DNA of 64,000 bases from the NCBI RefSeq assembly GCF_964340395.1, contig NC_135562.1, positions 22,805,173-22,869,172 of the forward strand, read 5' to 3'. The notes under the pieces were generated by a model, which saw only the letters and a program-made list of their open reading frames with translations, was not told the DNA's origin and did no database searches. Positions 33,120 to 46,388 of the stretch are shown here, one piece after another; positions within the stretch are counted from its first letter, which is position 1; each line of letters begins with the position of its first letter. The translations under genes were made by a program, and so were the position numbers. This DNA is from Glandiceps talaboti (taxonomy: Eukaryota; Hemichordata; Enteropneusta; Spengelidae).

Positions 33120-33320
33120 GAGTGTTCGTGTGTGTGTGCATGTGTGTGTGTGTGCAGGTATGTATGTATGTATATATGTATGTATGTATGTATGTGTGTG
33201 TGTGTGTGCATGTATGTATGATTGCGTATACCCTATGTATGTGTGTATGTATGTGTGTATAGATACATGTATGATGTTAAGTAGAATGCTAAGTTGGTGG
33301 GTGTGGGTGTGTGTGTGTGT
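33120..33320. repeat. TG/TATG microsatellite
   Basis: Mixed TG and TATG runs follow a G-rich lead-in (33068-33110). Confidence 0.95.
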
Positions 33321-33594
33321 GTGAGTCAGGAGATAGTTATAGGCATTTAGGTCAATAGGATTGTATGTTAGGTTGAATTGATAGGCTGGTGTGTGTATCG
33401 GGGGGGGGGGGGTCTCTATGGGTTGATACTGTGAAAGGTGTAGGTAGATATATGTACATTATACAGATTTTAGATATGATATTAGGTCGAATGGTGGGAG
33501 TGGGGTGGGTGGGTTGATGAGTGTATGTGTAGTTAGATGTAGTAAGGTAGGTATTCAGGTCTTTAGGATGGTAGATATGATGTTAAGTATAATA

Positions 33595-33760
33595 TCGAAA
33601 ATCTCAATTTTCTTTAAAAAGGTACATCTCGGAAATTACCTACTCTGTGAATTAGGCTGAAATTTTAAAGGGATATTTTTTGAGGAGGAAATTTTGTTCA
33701 AAATACATCGACAAAACTTACCCTAGCTACCATGACCCAGGCCTTAGCAATAGTCACATG
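33595..33760. repeat. Dispersed repeat, copy 1
   Basis: About 165 bp (AATCTCAATTTTC through CAATAGTCACATG) match 35436-35600 in direct orientation with about 85 percent identity. AAAGGTACATCTC and GAATTAGGCTGAAATTTTAA are the best kept parts. Confidence 0.8.
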
Positions 33761-33789
33761 TGTGGGGGTCAGGGGTGGGTCTGCTGCCT

Positions 33790-34600
33790 GGCTTGATACT
33801 ATGTTAGGTGTAGGTAAATATATAGATAGGGTAGGTTAATTGGGGTACTAATCAGGCTTTTAGATATCGTGTTAGGTTGAATGGTGGGGAAGGGTCAGGT
33901 GGGTTCATACTATGATAGGTGTAGGTAGATATATATAGATAGGTAGGTTAATTGAGGTATTAATTAGGCTTTTAGATATCATGTTAGGTTGAATGGTGGG
34001 GGAGGGGTTAGGTGGATTGATACTATGATAGGTGTAGGTAGATATATATAGATAGGTAGCTTAATTGAGGTATTAATTAGGCTTTTAGATATCATGTTAG
34101 GTTGAATGGTGGGGGAGGGGTTAGGTGGATTGATACTATGATAGGTGTAGGTAGATATATATAGATAGGTAGGTTAATTGAGGTATTAATTAGGCTTTTA
34201 GATATCATGTTAGGTTGAATGGTGGGGAAGGGTCAGGTGGATTGATACTATGATAGGTGTAGGTAGATATATATAGATAGGTAGGTTAATTGAGGTATTA
34301 ATTAGGCTTTTAGATATCATGTTAGGTTGAATGGTGGGGGAGGGGTTAGGTGGATTGATACTATGATAGGTGTAGGTAGATATATATAGATAGGTAGGTT
34401 TATTGAGGTATTAATTAGGCTTTTAGATATCATGTTAGGTTGAATGGTGGGGGAGGGGTTAGGTGGATTGATACTATGATAGGTGTAGGTAGATATATAT
34501 AGATAGGTAGGTTAATTGAGGTACTAATTAGGCTTTTAGATATCATGTTAGGTTGAATGGTGGGGGAGGAGGAGGTGGGTTGATAGGTGTATGTAGGTAG
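33790..34600. repeat. 112-bp minisatellite in copy A
   Basis: The unit includes TTTTAGATATCATGTTAGGT, a G-rich GGTGGGGGAGGGGTTAGG and a TAGATATATATAGATAGG block. It is repeated about seven times with 112-113-bp spacing. It recurs in copy B at 41695-42310. Confidence 0.93.
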
Positions 34601-34995
34601 TTAGGTGTAGACAAAGGTACTAGGTATTTTAGTCAGTAGGTTGGTAGATATGATGTTAAGTATAATATTGGTGGATTGGTGTGAGTGGATGGATGGGTGG
34701 GTGTGTGTGTGTGTGTGTGTGGGTGTGGGTAGGGGTGGCTGAGGTATGGGGGTGCGGGATGGGTGTAGGGGATGGTCGGGTGGGTACTTTCTCGGCCTAT
34801 AAAATGGTGTATCTGTGAAGTCTTTCTCAGTTCTCATTGAGCATGTAAGCTTGGCTGCACTTACTCCAAAATATGTGTTGGTTTATTTGGACTCCTGTGC
34901 AGACAGTGTCAGGGTCATTATATCTGTGGGGTATATGCAGCCTTGTTGTGTTACCTCAATGGCCACTGTAAATTGTTGCTGGACTTAAGTGACCA

Positions 34996-35015
34996 TGAAC
35001 TACCATGGTAGTTCA
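34996..35015. other. 20-bp perfect palindrome in copy A
   Basis: TGAACTACCATGGTAGTTCA is its own reverse complement. The same palindrome occurs at 42733-42752 at the end of copy B, so it marks the conserved tail or end of the composite repeat. Confidence 0.9.
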
Positions 35016-35435
35016 TAGTCATATGCCCTTGGTTGAACATGGTCATCATATTAAACCAATAATGGCAAATGGCAGAATCACAGGGCTTGTACAGACTACA
35101 CCTGACTGACTAGATTGGTAACTATTAGGTTATCAAAATAAGACTAAGAGTGGCCAGGTGTCATAGATCTATCACGATAGTCACTATTTTGGAGAAAGGT
35201 GGTCTGTAGTCCATAATCCTATTCACAGGGCAGCTGTAGACACAACTTCAAATTAACACATGTAAATGTCACAGATTTTCATTCAATTTCAACTGAATTC
35301 TATTTGAAACTTTTAGTAATGGAAGTCTGATGGACAGTGTCTGTCTGTGTATCTTGGTGTGAAATCGAATGATCTCACTATAGGTCTGTGTTTTGGCTCC
35401 AATGGTAATCCAATCAGCGATATGCAAATTTGATG

Positions 35436-35600
35436 TGGAAATCTTAATTTTCTATGAAAAGGTACATCTCAGAAATCACCTCCTGTGAATTAGGCTGAAA
35501 TTTTAAAGGGATATTCTTGAGGAAGACATTTTATTCAAAATACATTGATAAAACTTACCGCAGCAACCATGACCAAGCCTTTAGCAAGAGTCACATGCCA
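35436..35600. repeat. Dispersed repeat, copy 2
   Basis: Direct copy of 33595-33760, lying right of copy A rather than inside it, so this family is independent of the composite repeat. The rest of 35016-36140 shows no gene. Confidence 0.8.
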
Positions 35601-36166
35601 TCATATTTGCAAAGACAAGATGGTGGTTAGGCTAGCTAGTGCAAAAAACATTAAAAATTGTATGCAAACATGCCTAGTGACAAGGCCACACTCATAACAA
35701 CAGTCAAATGGTGATGTACATACACTATATTGCAAAGGAAGAAACAGGTAAATATCTCAACATTCAAAAACTGAGATTTTTTGTAAAAAGATGAGTACAT
35801 AAATGTTTAAAGTAAAATTTTAAGAACAACTTCAAAACTAATGTCATGAGAATGGAATTGTGCTTCTTTTGATCATGTTCCCTTCTGAATACATTCAGAA
35901 AATAATTTAGTAAGTCATTTCCTTATTGAGATATTCAAATATGATTTGTAAACAAGTAAGTAAATACAAATACCCAAATATGCCACATTAACTGGCACAG
36001 CACCTTCAGTGGTGGAAACTGATATTACCTGCCAAGTCATTATCTTCATAAATGATTTTGAAATTCCCAGAATCCTATTTTCCTTAGAAAAATGAACAAT
36101 ATTGCAAAATGCAATGAGTACTATTCTTTTCATAATAAGTATTTTTTAATTGTGTTGATAACACTT

Positions 36167-38401
36167 CCCTTACAAATATCTCTCACTAGATTTTGATAAG
36201 AATCTAGTGAGAATCTAGTAAGAATCTCATAATAATATATCAGGTATTTGTATGCAAATTAGCGAGAAAACAATGAGAATCTAATAAGAATCTATTGAAT
36301 TTTCTATTAGGTATTTGTATGCAAATTAGCGAGAAAATATTGGATCTAATAAGAATCTAGTGAGAATCTAGTAAATTTTCTATTAGGTATTTGTATGCAA
36401 ATTAGCACGAAAATATTGGATCTAATAAGAATCTAGTGAGAATATAGTGAATTATCTATTAGATATTTGTATGCAAATTAGTGAGAAAACAGACGAGTAA
36501 GAATATAGTGAGAATCTAATAAGAATCTAGTAAATTTTCTATCAGAATCCTATTGGCTCCTCATTGCCTACAGAATGAAAATCTTCAAAATAGTGTATTA
36601 TGCAATGAGAATAAAAAATATCACCAGAGTGTGCATAAATATTTAATATCAACATATTCACATTCATATTCAAAATGACTCCTGTGTGTATGTGATGCGA
36701 TAGTCACCCTAGCACCATAATCAGTTTTGAATCTGAATGTGAATATGTTGATAATTCAAACCCATTATGAAATGGAAATGGCTGCCCGTCAAAACTTTCA
36801 CAGAATACTTAGGATTTGTGCCATTTTCATTGGAATAACATCTTTCTTAGAACTTAAATCCGAGCGTAAACGATGCATTGGCTGTCATAGGATATTCTTG
36901 ATTCCAGAGGGGTATATGATATTTCCCGTCGCTAAATTTTGAGTCGAGTGATGGGCTGTCGCGATCGCGCGACATAAAAACACAATGATCAACGATTGAA
37001 AAAAAAAATCAAGAGATTTTCATTCACTTGCATCGAATTTTACTTGATGAAATCATGATTGAAAATTGGCAAATGATTTTCAAGATGTAGATCGACCACG
37101 AAATACACAACAAAGGATAAAGCCATTTCAGGTACCATACTATACTATAATATTACTACTAGCCTCATCTCATCTGTAGAGACTTCAAGAACTATCGCTA
37201 CTTACAGCTAGCTATCCTACCCTTTCTCCTAAATTAGTACAAGTGCCCGTGCCTGTGTGAGTGATCATGGTACTGAAGAGGTTCATTGTATCATAACCAT
37301 GTTGTCAACGATCAGTAATTTGTGGAACAGCTGTTAGCCAAGGCTTCACCATCGTAAAGGTTTCGTAGGTTTTGACAGATGATTGCGAGAGTTAACTTTC
37401 ACGTACTGGTAGCCAGTTTACTGTCGTATGAAAATGGCGGGCTTCGATATCGTCCAATGAGAGAATAGAAATCATTTCACTACATTGTAGATACCATGTT
37501 TTGTAAGGAATATTTTGATTCGCTCATTTTGCGTAATAATATATTATATCAAAAACATCAAATTAGTGACCTTGTTATAAAATATTCTTATTTCGTCATA
37601 TTTCCGTCGAAATGTCAAAGGTCGATGTTGTTAGTCTTTAAATATATTCAAGGCCATCATGGTATGCAGCATCAGTCAGAGTTAACAGTGACCTGTCGCT
37701 AAGTTCTAGCTTCGATTTTGATAGTTAATCCTCTGATTTCGAGTGTGAAAATGATCAAAGTACGTCAGCACCATAGTAGTTTTTTTGTTTTTTTAAATAA
37801 ACAATTTTCACTGTGCCGTATTACAGTATTTCCGGTTCCCAACAATAACAAATTTCAATGTAACCACGTTTATAGGTACATATTTATATATGTATTGGTA
37901 TTCACTCACAAGTTACTACTATGACATTATACTTTTTTATAACATAGGAAATAACAAGATCTGCGTTTCCCCCTAAAGTTCATGCCGCTTTCTGGACCAT
38001 TTTAACCTTTCTTGCCAGGATCTCACAGGAAATATAATGCTGTTGAAATAGCTAGAAGAATAATCTATTAGAATTGTTCTGTCACTTTAGTCTGAATGCA
38101 GGGGTGTGACAAGTATCCAATCGATTCTTGCAAGATTCTCATTAGAAATCCATAATTTGATGATTCTAATAGAATCTTGTGAGATTCTAGTGAGAAAAAT
38201 GTGGTATGGAGTAAGAAAGTGTTAAAATCTATTAGAATTTTGCTCATCGACTGTCAGGAAGATCTTCTGATAGATTCTTGTAAGAATCTACTAGATTATA
38301 TTGAATTCTGATCAGATTCTCATTAGAAATCTTTATTTTCATGATTCTAACCGAATCTAGTGAGATTCTAGCAAGAATCTAGTGAGACAAAATCGTACAG
38401 G
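36167..38401. mobile_element. 2.2-kb TTAA-type (piggyBac-like) element
   Basis: The first and last 26 bases are inverted copies with about 19 matches, starting CCCTTAC and CCTGTAC and sharing TCTCACTAGATT. Subterminal copies of AGAATCTAGTGAG lie at 36180-36545 and 38120-38395. The right flank is TTAA (38402-38405). Copy A of the host repeat keeps the unoccupied site CACTTAAAAC at 32552-32560. On the left only TT of the target remains. No transposase is visible. The interior (36550-38100) carries small open frames without family resemblance. Confidence 0.7.
36180..36545. repeat. Subterminal repeats of the TTAA-type element, left
   Basis: About four units of roughly 85-90 bp contain GGTATTTGTATGCAAATTAG and AGAATCTAGTGAG variants. 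TATGCAAAT is an octamer-like (POU) sequence repeated in each unit. The right end (38120-38395) has only the AGAATCTAGTGAG part. Confidence 0.85.
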
Positions 38402-39014
38402 TTAAAACTTTGTAAATATACCCAGATTGTGACTGGCAATAGTAATACATTACAAACAAGTACATGTATTTTGAGCCCTCGAAGTGACCATGGTTGCATT
38501 TCTGCAAGTGGACACTTAAGACATCAAGGCCGGCAACATGACCACAGGGTGACCATGGTTGCATTTCTGCAAGTGGACACCGAGACAGCAAGGCCAGCAA
38601 CATGACCAGATGGCCAATTGGCATAACAAGGTTGCATATACAGCACATATGTGTGTGACCCTTGATACTGTTTGTGCAAGACTCTCATCAACCAAGACAT
38701 TTTTTGGAGTTAGGCGCCAAGCTCACATGCTTAGTGGGGACTCAGAAATACATCACATTTATACCATTTTTTAGGAGAGAAAGGTGGGTTGGGGGGTTAT
38801 TGGTGGGTGTGATGGGGTGGGGGTTGGAGGTTGTGTGACAGTGTTTGTGTTTGTGTTTGTTTGTGTGTGTGTGTGTGTGTGTGTGCAGATGTTTTTTTAG
38901 AATATGGTATGCTGATGGGTGTGTTTGTGTGGGTGTGCCAAGGTGTAGATGGGGGTGAATGGATTAGGTGTAGGGAGGTATATGTAGATGTGTGTGTCTA
39001 GATGTGTGTGGGTG

Positions 39015-39016
<2 letters not shown>

Positions 39017-39078
<62 letters not shown>

Positions 39079-39188
39079 GAGAGAGAGAGAGAAAGAAACT
39101 GACTGACTGACTGACTGACTGACTGACTGACTGACTGACTGACTGACTGACTGACTGACTGGGTGGGTGGGTGGGTGGGTGGGTGGGG
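39017..39188. repeat. (GA)n, (CTGA)n, (GGGT)n compound microsatellite
   Basis: Three pure tracts follow directly: GA to about 39092, CTGA at 39098-39160, and GGGT to 39188. The minus-strand open frame across them is low complexity only. Confidence 0.98.
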
Positions 39189-39189
39189 G

Positions 39190-41215
39190 TTATTTTATAT
39201 CTATATTTCACCCAGAACTTTACCTTGTGAACTGACATAACTAAAGAAAATAAATTTCAAATCTATAATCACATGGAAGTAAAATATTTGAGTTTGTTCT
39301 ATATCTTCTAGGAAGACTTATTTACCAATTACTTAGCTAGTTAGAGTGAGTTTGTTAGTTTGATCATTGATTAGTATATTTACATTGCAGAATCTAGTAT
39401 CTAAGGAAGTGAGGTTTCTTATCTTTCTTATCACTGAATAATGTGTGTTGGCAATATTTACAAATGTGGTAAAGCACTATTACATAACACATCAGGCAAA
39501 GCTATAACACCACAGGCAAAGCTAAGCTCAATGTCATATCAGTTATCAGTTTTACTGACCCATTATCAGTGACTTTGCAAATAGCTTTAGGGATACAAAC
39601 AAATTTTATGACACCCGCCTTGCTGGCTCACCAAGTGGGGAAAGTCACACATGAACCGCTAATGCAAAAATCTGTCATGGTTCGCTAGTTAGAGAGAATG
39701 AATTAGTGAATGAATTAGGTACAAGGTATTGTATAACTCCAAAAAAGTCAGGCATATATAGAGACTCCATTCAAGTGTCTACCCCATGTTATCAGGATGG
39801 AAGCTTTTTTAGAGTGTTTTGCTAGCTAATGCTGGAAGCTTAATAAATAGAGGTCTCATTTGAATGTCTACATCCACATTATCAATGATGAATTTTTTGC
39901 ATGGGATATTGTCATTTGGCCTTTACTCGGCTGTATGCTACCCAAATTGATCGAGTGTATGTCTGAATACATGTAGTTTATCCAAATAATGACATATTTT
40001 CCAAACAATTCAGAGCAGGAATAAGGAGAATTATTTGGAGTTTGTTGGGATGAAGGCTTGTTATTTACCTAAATAACTAACTAACCAACAAGCTAACTTG
40101 CTAATGAACTAACAAACTAATTAACTAACTAACTTCACAAGTTTTCATCTCACAGACACATTTCCAACATATAGCTTTATTGCTATTCTGAATTTTTAAG
40201 ACAAATAATGTTACTGCCATTAGGTCCTTATTGTGTACATACCTAGACTACAGTATCTGACAGTTAATTATGCCTGGTTTGATTGAAACTGGTCCATTTA
40301 TTCATTCCTTTATTCAGAGATATACGTGAAGACTGGATAATTTGAATCTATCATACATTTCAAGTTTAATGTTTCATTTGAAAAGTTCATCATAGATAAC
40401 ATGGTTGTAGACATTCAAATGATGTCACTATCTAATAAGCTTAGTCAGTAGGGAAACATGCATTTTAATGACAAATATATCCATCATTCGAACATTTTTG
40501 GTTACAAAACAAAGAAATGTGCATATTTGGACATGAAGTTTGGTTGGAATAAGCTATCCAGGTCAGACATGTATTGTGCACTTTTTTGTAGACTTACTAC
40601 ATAGTCAGTCAGTCACCTTGACTGTTAGTCAAGTACATGTGCTTGCTTTTCATTCACTTATCACTTGTGTTTGTTGCCAATATTAGGAGTCGGGACTAAA
40701 TGCATTTTTATATATAAGATTGGGTAAACAGTTGTTGCTATCTTAGCTTAATTGCACTACTTTTTGTCATTTGTGAGCAGTTTGAAAACAAAACAGTTTG
40801 AGTTTAATTTCACTTTAGCTCAGAAAGTATAATTAACTTAATTGTAATTAAGAACAGCTATTTCATACTGTTATACTTTAAAATAATTGATATACCCTTG
40901 ATACTTTTGATGTAATCCAAAGTATATTAGGATGTAGGTTAAGGAATAGTTAAATAGTAGTTTGTTTATTTGCATTTCACGGTCTACATCCCATTTGCAA
41001 AGAAGTTACACTTCAATATTTTAAGTCAAGACTATCAATATTACACAATATACTAAGGGTGAAAGTACAACATAAACATATAAAACTAGATAATTTCATA
41101 TAAAGTGTTTGTGTATAAATATTATACAAACTTAGCAGCTGACAATCTCTTTAGGCAGTTATGTAGATACATACGATATGTTAGTGGGTTGATAGCTGTA
41201 GATAGATGTAGTTTT
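39190..41215. other. Unique-looking AT-rich stretch, no gene found
   Basis: A CTAA-type simple run lies at 40072-40135. No exon, array or element termini were recognised. Confidence 0.4.
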
Positions 41216-41296
41216 ATGTATGTATGTATGTATGTATGTATGTATGTATGTATGTATGTATGCATGTATGTATGTATGTATGTATGTATGTATGTA

Positions 41297-41329
<33 letters not shown>

Positions 41330-41570
41330 ATGTATGTATGTACGGTATGTATGTATGTATGTATGTGTGTATGTGTGTTTGTATGTATGTATGTATGTAT
41401 GTATGTATGTACGGTATGTATGTATGTATGTATGTATGTGTGTATGTATGTATGTATGTATGTATGGATGTATATATGTATGTATAAATGTATATATATG
41501 TAACTATATTGTATGTGTATGTATGTATGTATAAATGTATGTATAAATGTATGATTGTGTATATGTATGT
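41216..41570. repeat. (TATG)n microsatellite
   Basis: Long TATG runs with TG interruptions; TACGG-type variants at 41341 and 41410 show an internal duplication of about 69 bp. The open frames here (MYVC repeats in all three plus frames) are not genes. Confidence 0.98.
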
Positions 41571-41694
41571 GTGTGTATAGAATATAGGTAGAATGCTTAG
41601 TTGGTGGGTGTGTGGGTGGGGGAATAGTTATAGGTTTTTAGGTCTATAGGATGGTACATATGGTAGAATTGTATGCTGATGGTCAATGGTGGCT

Positions 41695-41720
41695 GGGTTG
41701 ATACTATGATAGGTGTAGGT

Positions 41721-41791
<71 letters not shown>

Positions 41792-42310
41792 TAGGTTAAT
41801 TGAGGTACTAATCAGGCTTTTAGATATTGTGTTAGGTTGAATGGTGGGGGAGGGGTTAGGTGGATTGATACTATGATAGGTGTAGGTAGATATATATAGA
41901 TAGGTAGGTTAATTGAGGTATTAATAATTAGGCTTTTAGATATCATGTTAGGTCGAATGGTGGGGAAGGGTCAGGTGGATTGATACTATGATAGGTGTAG
42001 GTAGATATATATAGATAGGTAGGTTAATTGAGGTATTAATTAGGCTTTTAGATATCGTATTAGGTTGAATGGTGGGGAAGGGTCAGGTGGGTTCATACTA
42101 TGATAGGTGTAGGTAGATATATATAGATAGGTAGGTTAATTGAGGTATTAATTAGGCTTTTAGATATCATGTTAGGTTGAATGGTGGGGGAGGGGTTAGG
42201 TGGATTGATACTATGATAGGTGTAGGTAGATATATATAGATAGGTAGGTTAATTGAGGTACTAATTAGGCTTTTAGATATCATGTTAGGTCGAATGGTGG
42301 GGGAGGAGGA
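41695..42310. repeat. 112-bp minisatellite in copy B, with (AT)n
   Basis: About five units like those at 33790-34600. The first unit's AT stretch has expanded to about 67 bp of pure (AT)n at 41722-41788. Confidence 0.93.
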
Positions 42311-42732
42311 GGTGGGTTGATAGGTGTATGTAGGTAGTTAGGTGTAGACAAAGGTACTAGGTATTTTAGTCAGTAGGTTGGTAGATATGATGTTAAGTAT
42401 GATATTGGTGTGAGTGGATGGATGGATGGGTGTGTGTGTGTGTGTGTGTGTGTGGGTAGGGATTGCTGAGGTATGGGGGTGCGGGATGGGTGTAGGGGAT
42501 GGTCGGGTGGGTACTTTCTCGGCCTATAAAATGGTGTATCTGTGAAGTCTTTCTCAGTTCTCATTGAGCATGTAAGCTTGGCTGCACTTACTCCAAAATA
42601 TGTGTTGGTTTATTTGGACTCCTGTGCAGACAGTGTCAGGGTCATTATATCTGTGGGGTATATGCAGCCTTGTTGTTTTACCTCAATGGCCACTGTAAAT
42701 TGTTGCTGGGCGTAAGTGACCATGGTTGACCA

Positions 42733-42752
42733 TGAACTACCATGGTAGTTCA
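42733..42752. other. 20-bp perfect palindrome in copy B
   Basis: Same palindrome as 34996-35015. Sequence similarity with copy A ends just beyond it. Confidence 0.9.
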
Positions 42753-43760
42753 CCCTCATTGTCACCTTAGTTTGTCCACAAATACCTGAAAGGCAGAATT
42801 TGTGTGACAATAGCACTTTCAGTTTGATTTTTTGCACAACTAAACTGATAAAGCTATAGGTTCAGTAGTAGTAGTGCTACAGGTGTTATTCTGCAGTTAT
42901 AATGTTTCAAACTTATTGACAAAACTGGTCCTAGTAACCAATTATTGTTTATATTGTAAATATGAATACTGGGAATGTTAGGCAAGTGAAAAAAGATTCC
43001 AAATATGTATTCAAATATGCCTTAGCAACAAAACTACACCAATAACAACAGACAAATAATGGTGTATATATGGCCAAGATAACAATTGGGTTGCCTAGGC
43101 CAATTAATAAACAACCAAAGTTGAATGCAAATATGGCCAGCAACAATACCATGCAACAGCCAAATGACGGCATATATGGTAAAAGTAACAATAAGCTGCT
43201 GCATTAATACCTTTACCTGATATGCTATCATTTGGCTAGGCTACCAGATAAACATAAGCAAACAAAATGCACAGTTTTGCTACAATGCCATTGGTGCTAT
43301 TTTTTTCAGTATATTATCATATATCTTGCACATGTTTACTAATCAAAAGGTGTATTATTTAATCAGTTGGTGGTCAATCTACTGTCATCAATATCTCGAT
43401 CTATACAGTCTGATCTAATGTTAATACCATAACAAATGAAAAGTACAAGTTTGTCAACTATTGATCTACTTCAACTGCCACAGATTTGCTGTATTCTGAT
43501 TGGATGTACTTTTTCTGAAGTGTTGGGGTACAATGGTCACGATTGATTTCAGATATAAGTTTTTGACCTAAAGTGGGGTTTTTAAACCCTAAAATGCATA
43601 CATGGCCAATGGGATCATCATGTTGTGAATTTGACGTCATCTACTTATCCCCAGAGGTATACCCAATACATTTCAGCTCTATCTGTTCAGTATAGTTCTG
43701 GAATTATAGTTTTTTGACCAAACAAACACATTTTCAACATAGGAATATTCAGGAGTTCAG
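42753..43760. other. No gene; dispersed-repeat traces
   Basis: 43020-43200 carries two diverged copies of the dispersed family seen near 28260 and 35690 (AACAACAGACAAATAATGG; GCAACAGCCAAATGACGG). Confidence 0.45.
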
Positions 43761-43764
43761 AACA

Positions 43765-44395
43765 TATACTGACAGAGGAGAACAGTTATCCCTATCTCAG
43801 AGTTGTTAGATAAATACTGACGGATGAGAACAGTTATCCCTTTCTCAGAGTTGTTTAACAAATACTGACAGAGGAGAACAGTTATCCCTATCTCAGAGTT
43901 GTTAGATAAATACTGACAGAAGAGAACAGTTATCTGTATCTTAGAGTTGTTAGATAAATACTGACAGATGAGAACAGTTATCTGTATCTTCGAGTTGTTC
44001 AACAAATACTGACAGATGAGAACAGTTATCTGTATCTTAGAGTTGTTCAACAAATACTGACAGATGAGAACAGTTATCTGTATCTTAGAGTTAATTGTTA
44101 AACAAATACTGACAGATGAGAACAGTTATCTGTATCTCAGAGTTGTTAGATAAATACTGACAGAAGAGAACAGTTATCTGTATCTTAGAGTTCTTAAACA
44201 AATACTGACAGAGGAGAACAGTTGTCTGTATCTTAAGAGTTCTTAGACAAATACTGACAGAGAACAGTTATCTGTATCTTCGAGTTGTTAAACAAATACT
44301 GACAGAAGAGAACTGCAGTTATCTGTATCTTACAGCTATTGAACATATACTGACAGAGAACAGTTATCCATATCTCAGAGTTCTTAGACAAATTC
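43765..44395. repeat. 48-bp minisatellite
   Basis: The unit CTGACAGATGAGAACAGTTA followed by a TCTGTATCTTAGAGTTGTT part is repeated about 13 times. Its sequence is unrelated to the other 48-bp array at 8735. The minus strand stays open through much of it (16-residue repeat), split where indels occur. These frames are by-products. Confidence 0.95.
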
Positions 44396-44399
44396 TGAG

Positions 44400-46385
44400 A
44401 GAAGAGAATAATAGAATCCCACACCTTAAATGGGATGAGATGGAATATCTCACAATAAGTGTGATATTTTCCATCTCTGCCCATTGGTGTATGGGATTCT
44501 TGTCCCTTTTTATGGCAGGAAAACAAGTTAAAACCAGGTTATTACTGATTTAAATAACAACACCAAGGACATCTTTACTTTGTGTGTATGTTTTGTGTAA
44601 CTCTGCAAAAACATATAGTTCCTTTAATTCACATTCATAACAACTAATTCCAGATATCACATCGTAATATTCAGATCAAGGCTTCATTGACCTATATACT
44701 GCTACTTGTAGTACTAGACAACCTAAATTTGTAAACATTGTTGCAATATACGTGCACAGAGTATGACCGAAAATTCTATGGTTGTTACCGGAGCTCGAGG
44801 CACACAACAGGATGGTTCACGATGACCACATAATATTGCTATTGCATGCATGTTTACAATTAATTGATTGCTCTGATGTAGTCATTGCCATTTCTCCGGT
44901 TGCACTTCATATAGTCAGTGAGTCACAGGTATGGGTACCGTACCCACGGTGGCTTGATCATTACAAAGTCTGTTGCAAGCTGGTGTGAACGCGAGTAATC
45001 TTTCACCTGAAGTGTTGTCTCTGTGTGTGGGTGAACAATCGATATGTTCCGAGGGGAATTCTTCGATCATAACAAAAATGCGTGCGAAATATGGAACATA
45101 ATAAACCAATCAGCAATAGGTTTATAAAACAAAATTTGACTCGCACATTGATACAGAGTGTGAGACCAATTTGTTCTCACACTGGCTGTCCCACACTCAG
45201 CTTGCAGGAATGTTCCATGACAAATACTTACATATTAGGCAGCTTGAGAATATGGATAAATGAAGAAATTGGTCAATTAGGACTGGAGACAATAGATATA
45301 TAATGAATCCCTTACATTTATATGAGGTCTATCAGAACTTGCCAATACTCCATACATGTACATCTCTGAATAGCAAAAATGCAAAGATGTTTACTGTACA
45401 TGAGGCTTCCAGTTTACAATGGGTATTAAAGTTTTCCTATATTGATGATCTGCTATCAAAATGTGGATAAAACTGTAATAATAGAAATCATGTATAGTTG
45501 CTAGTGTATAGGTATGGTATTCTCCCTAGTATAGAATACTACAAGGACAGTGGGTAATTAGCATAATATTTACAAGTTAATAAGAGTGGTAATTTGCATA
45601 ATAATGTGCTCAGGACAGGAGAACTCTTTGGAAGTACAGCAAAAACTAGATAAACAGCCAATTGGGTGGCAAACATAGTGTTTGCACTATTATGTTTTAG
45701 CTACAGTGGGGCCAAACGCTAAGGTATTTGGATTGCATAGTCAAAAGCATTACAAAGTCTTACACAAGGAATTTTAGTTTTGTAATTAATTGCTGTTAGT
45801 GAAGTTAAGTAGTTACCCCTATGGAATATGGCCCCATACAGGTTTATAAATGGAAATGTTTCTTCCCCGAGGTAGCTAGTCACAGATGACAAATTTATAC
45901 AAGTTACAAGTATTGACTTCTCAAATGAGTGTCTTAAAATTTCTTGCATTTGTAGTTAACACCCTTTAGGAGTCAGCACCTTTTGGTAAATCATTTGCAT
46001 TTGTTTTTTATGTCACTAAATGTGTATTTGCTTTGTAATGATACTGTACTACTCTTGATATAGTATTTCACATTATAGATTTTGTTTTAGGTCAATAAAT
46101 GTGTTTACCTTGTAATGATACTGATAGTACTGGTCCCAGGGGTTTACATCACTTTTGGATTAAAAGGGTCATTTGAAACTATGGTCTGAAAATTTGGGGG
46201 TCCCAACTGCAAATCTTGGGTTATCACAAAATCAAGAATTAATGTTTGTTAAATTAGGTAATATTAACCAAGAACAGAATTGAAATGATTTGAATTCAAG
46301 TGGCAAATGAAAAAACAATACTACTTTTACGTCCAGTCTTTATAGTACAAAATAATGAGAACAGCATTGTTATACATATAGTTTG
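44400..46385. other. No gene identified
   Basis: Mixed sequence. Short open frames at 44782-45303 lack protein character. Confidence 0.35.
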
Positions 46386-46388
46386 TAG

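Larger units (their letters stand above)
32529..35015. repeat. Composite repeat, copy A
   Basis: This block contains, in order, a leader (TAATTGTGTTCATAACACTT), a 64-bp array, a conserved segment ending ATACCATTTTTTAGGAGAG, TG-rich microsatellites, a 112-bp array, a conserved tail (ATAAAATGGTGTATCTGTGA onward) and a 20-bp palindrome. The same order is found at 36140-42752. The block resembles a large non-autonomous element with internal tandem repeats, but its class is unclear. Confidence 0.75.
36140..42752. repeat. Composite repeat, copy B, with insertions
   Basis: Same order of parts as copy A: leader at 36140-36166, 64-bp units at 38484-38610, conserved segment to 38780, 112-bp array at 41695-42310, tail from 42525, palindrome at 42733. 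It is longer because a TTAA-type element (36167-38401) sits in the leader and about 2.4 kb of other sequence (39190-41600) lies between the microsatellites and the array. The tail is nearly identical to copy A, so the duplication is fairly recent. Confidence 0.7.

Noticed and set aside
39391-39413. 23-base exon after TTTACATTGCAG
   Set aside because: The frame needed by preceding candidates hits a stop at once, and the donor is weak.
41105-41534. Open frames of 87-132 codons with MYVC repeats
   Set aside because: Pure translation of (TATG)n; the same applies at 11926-12357 and 32945-33324.
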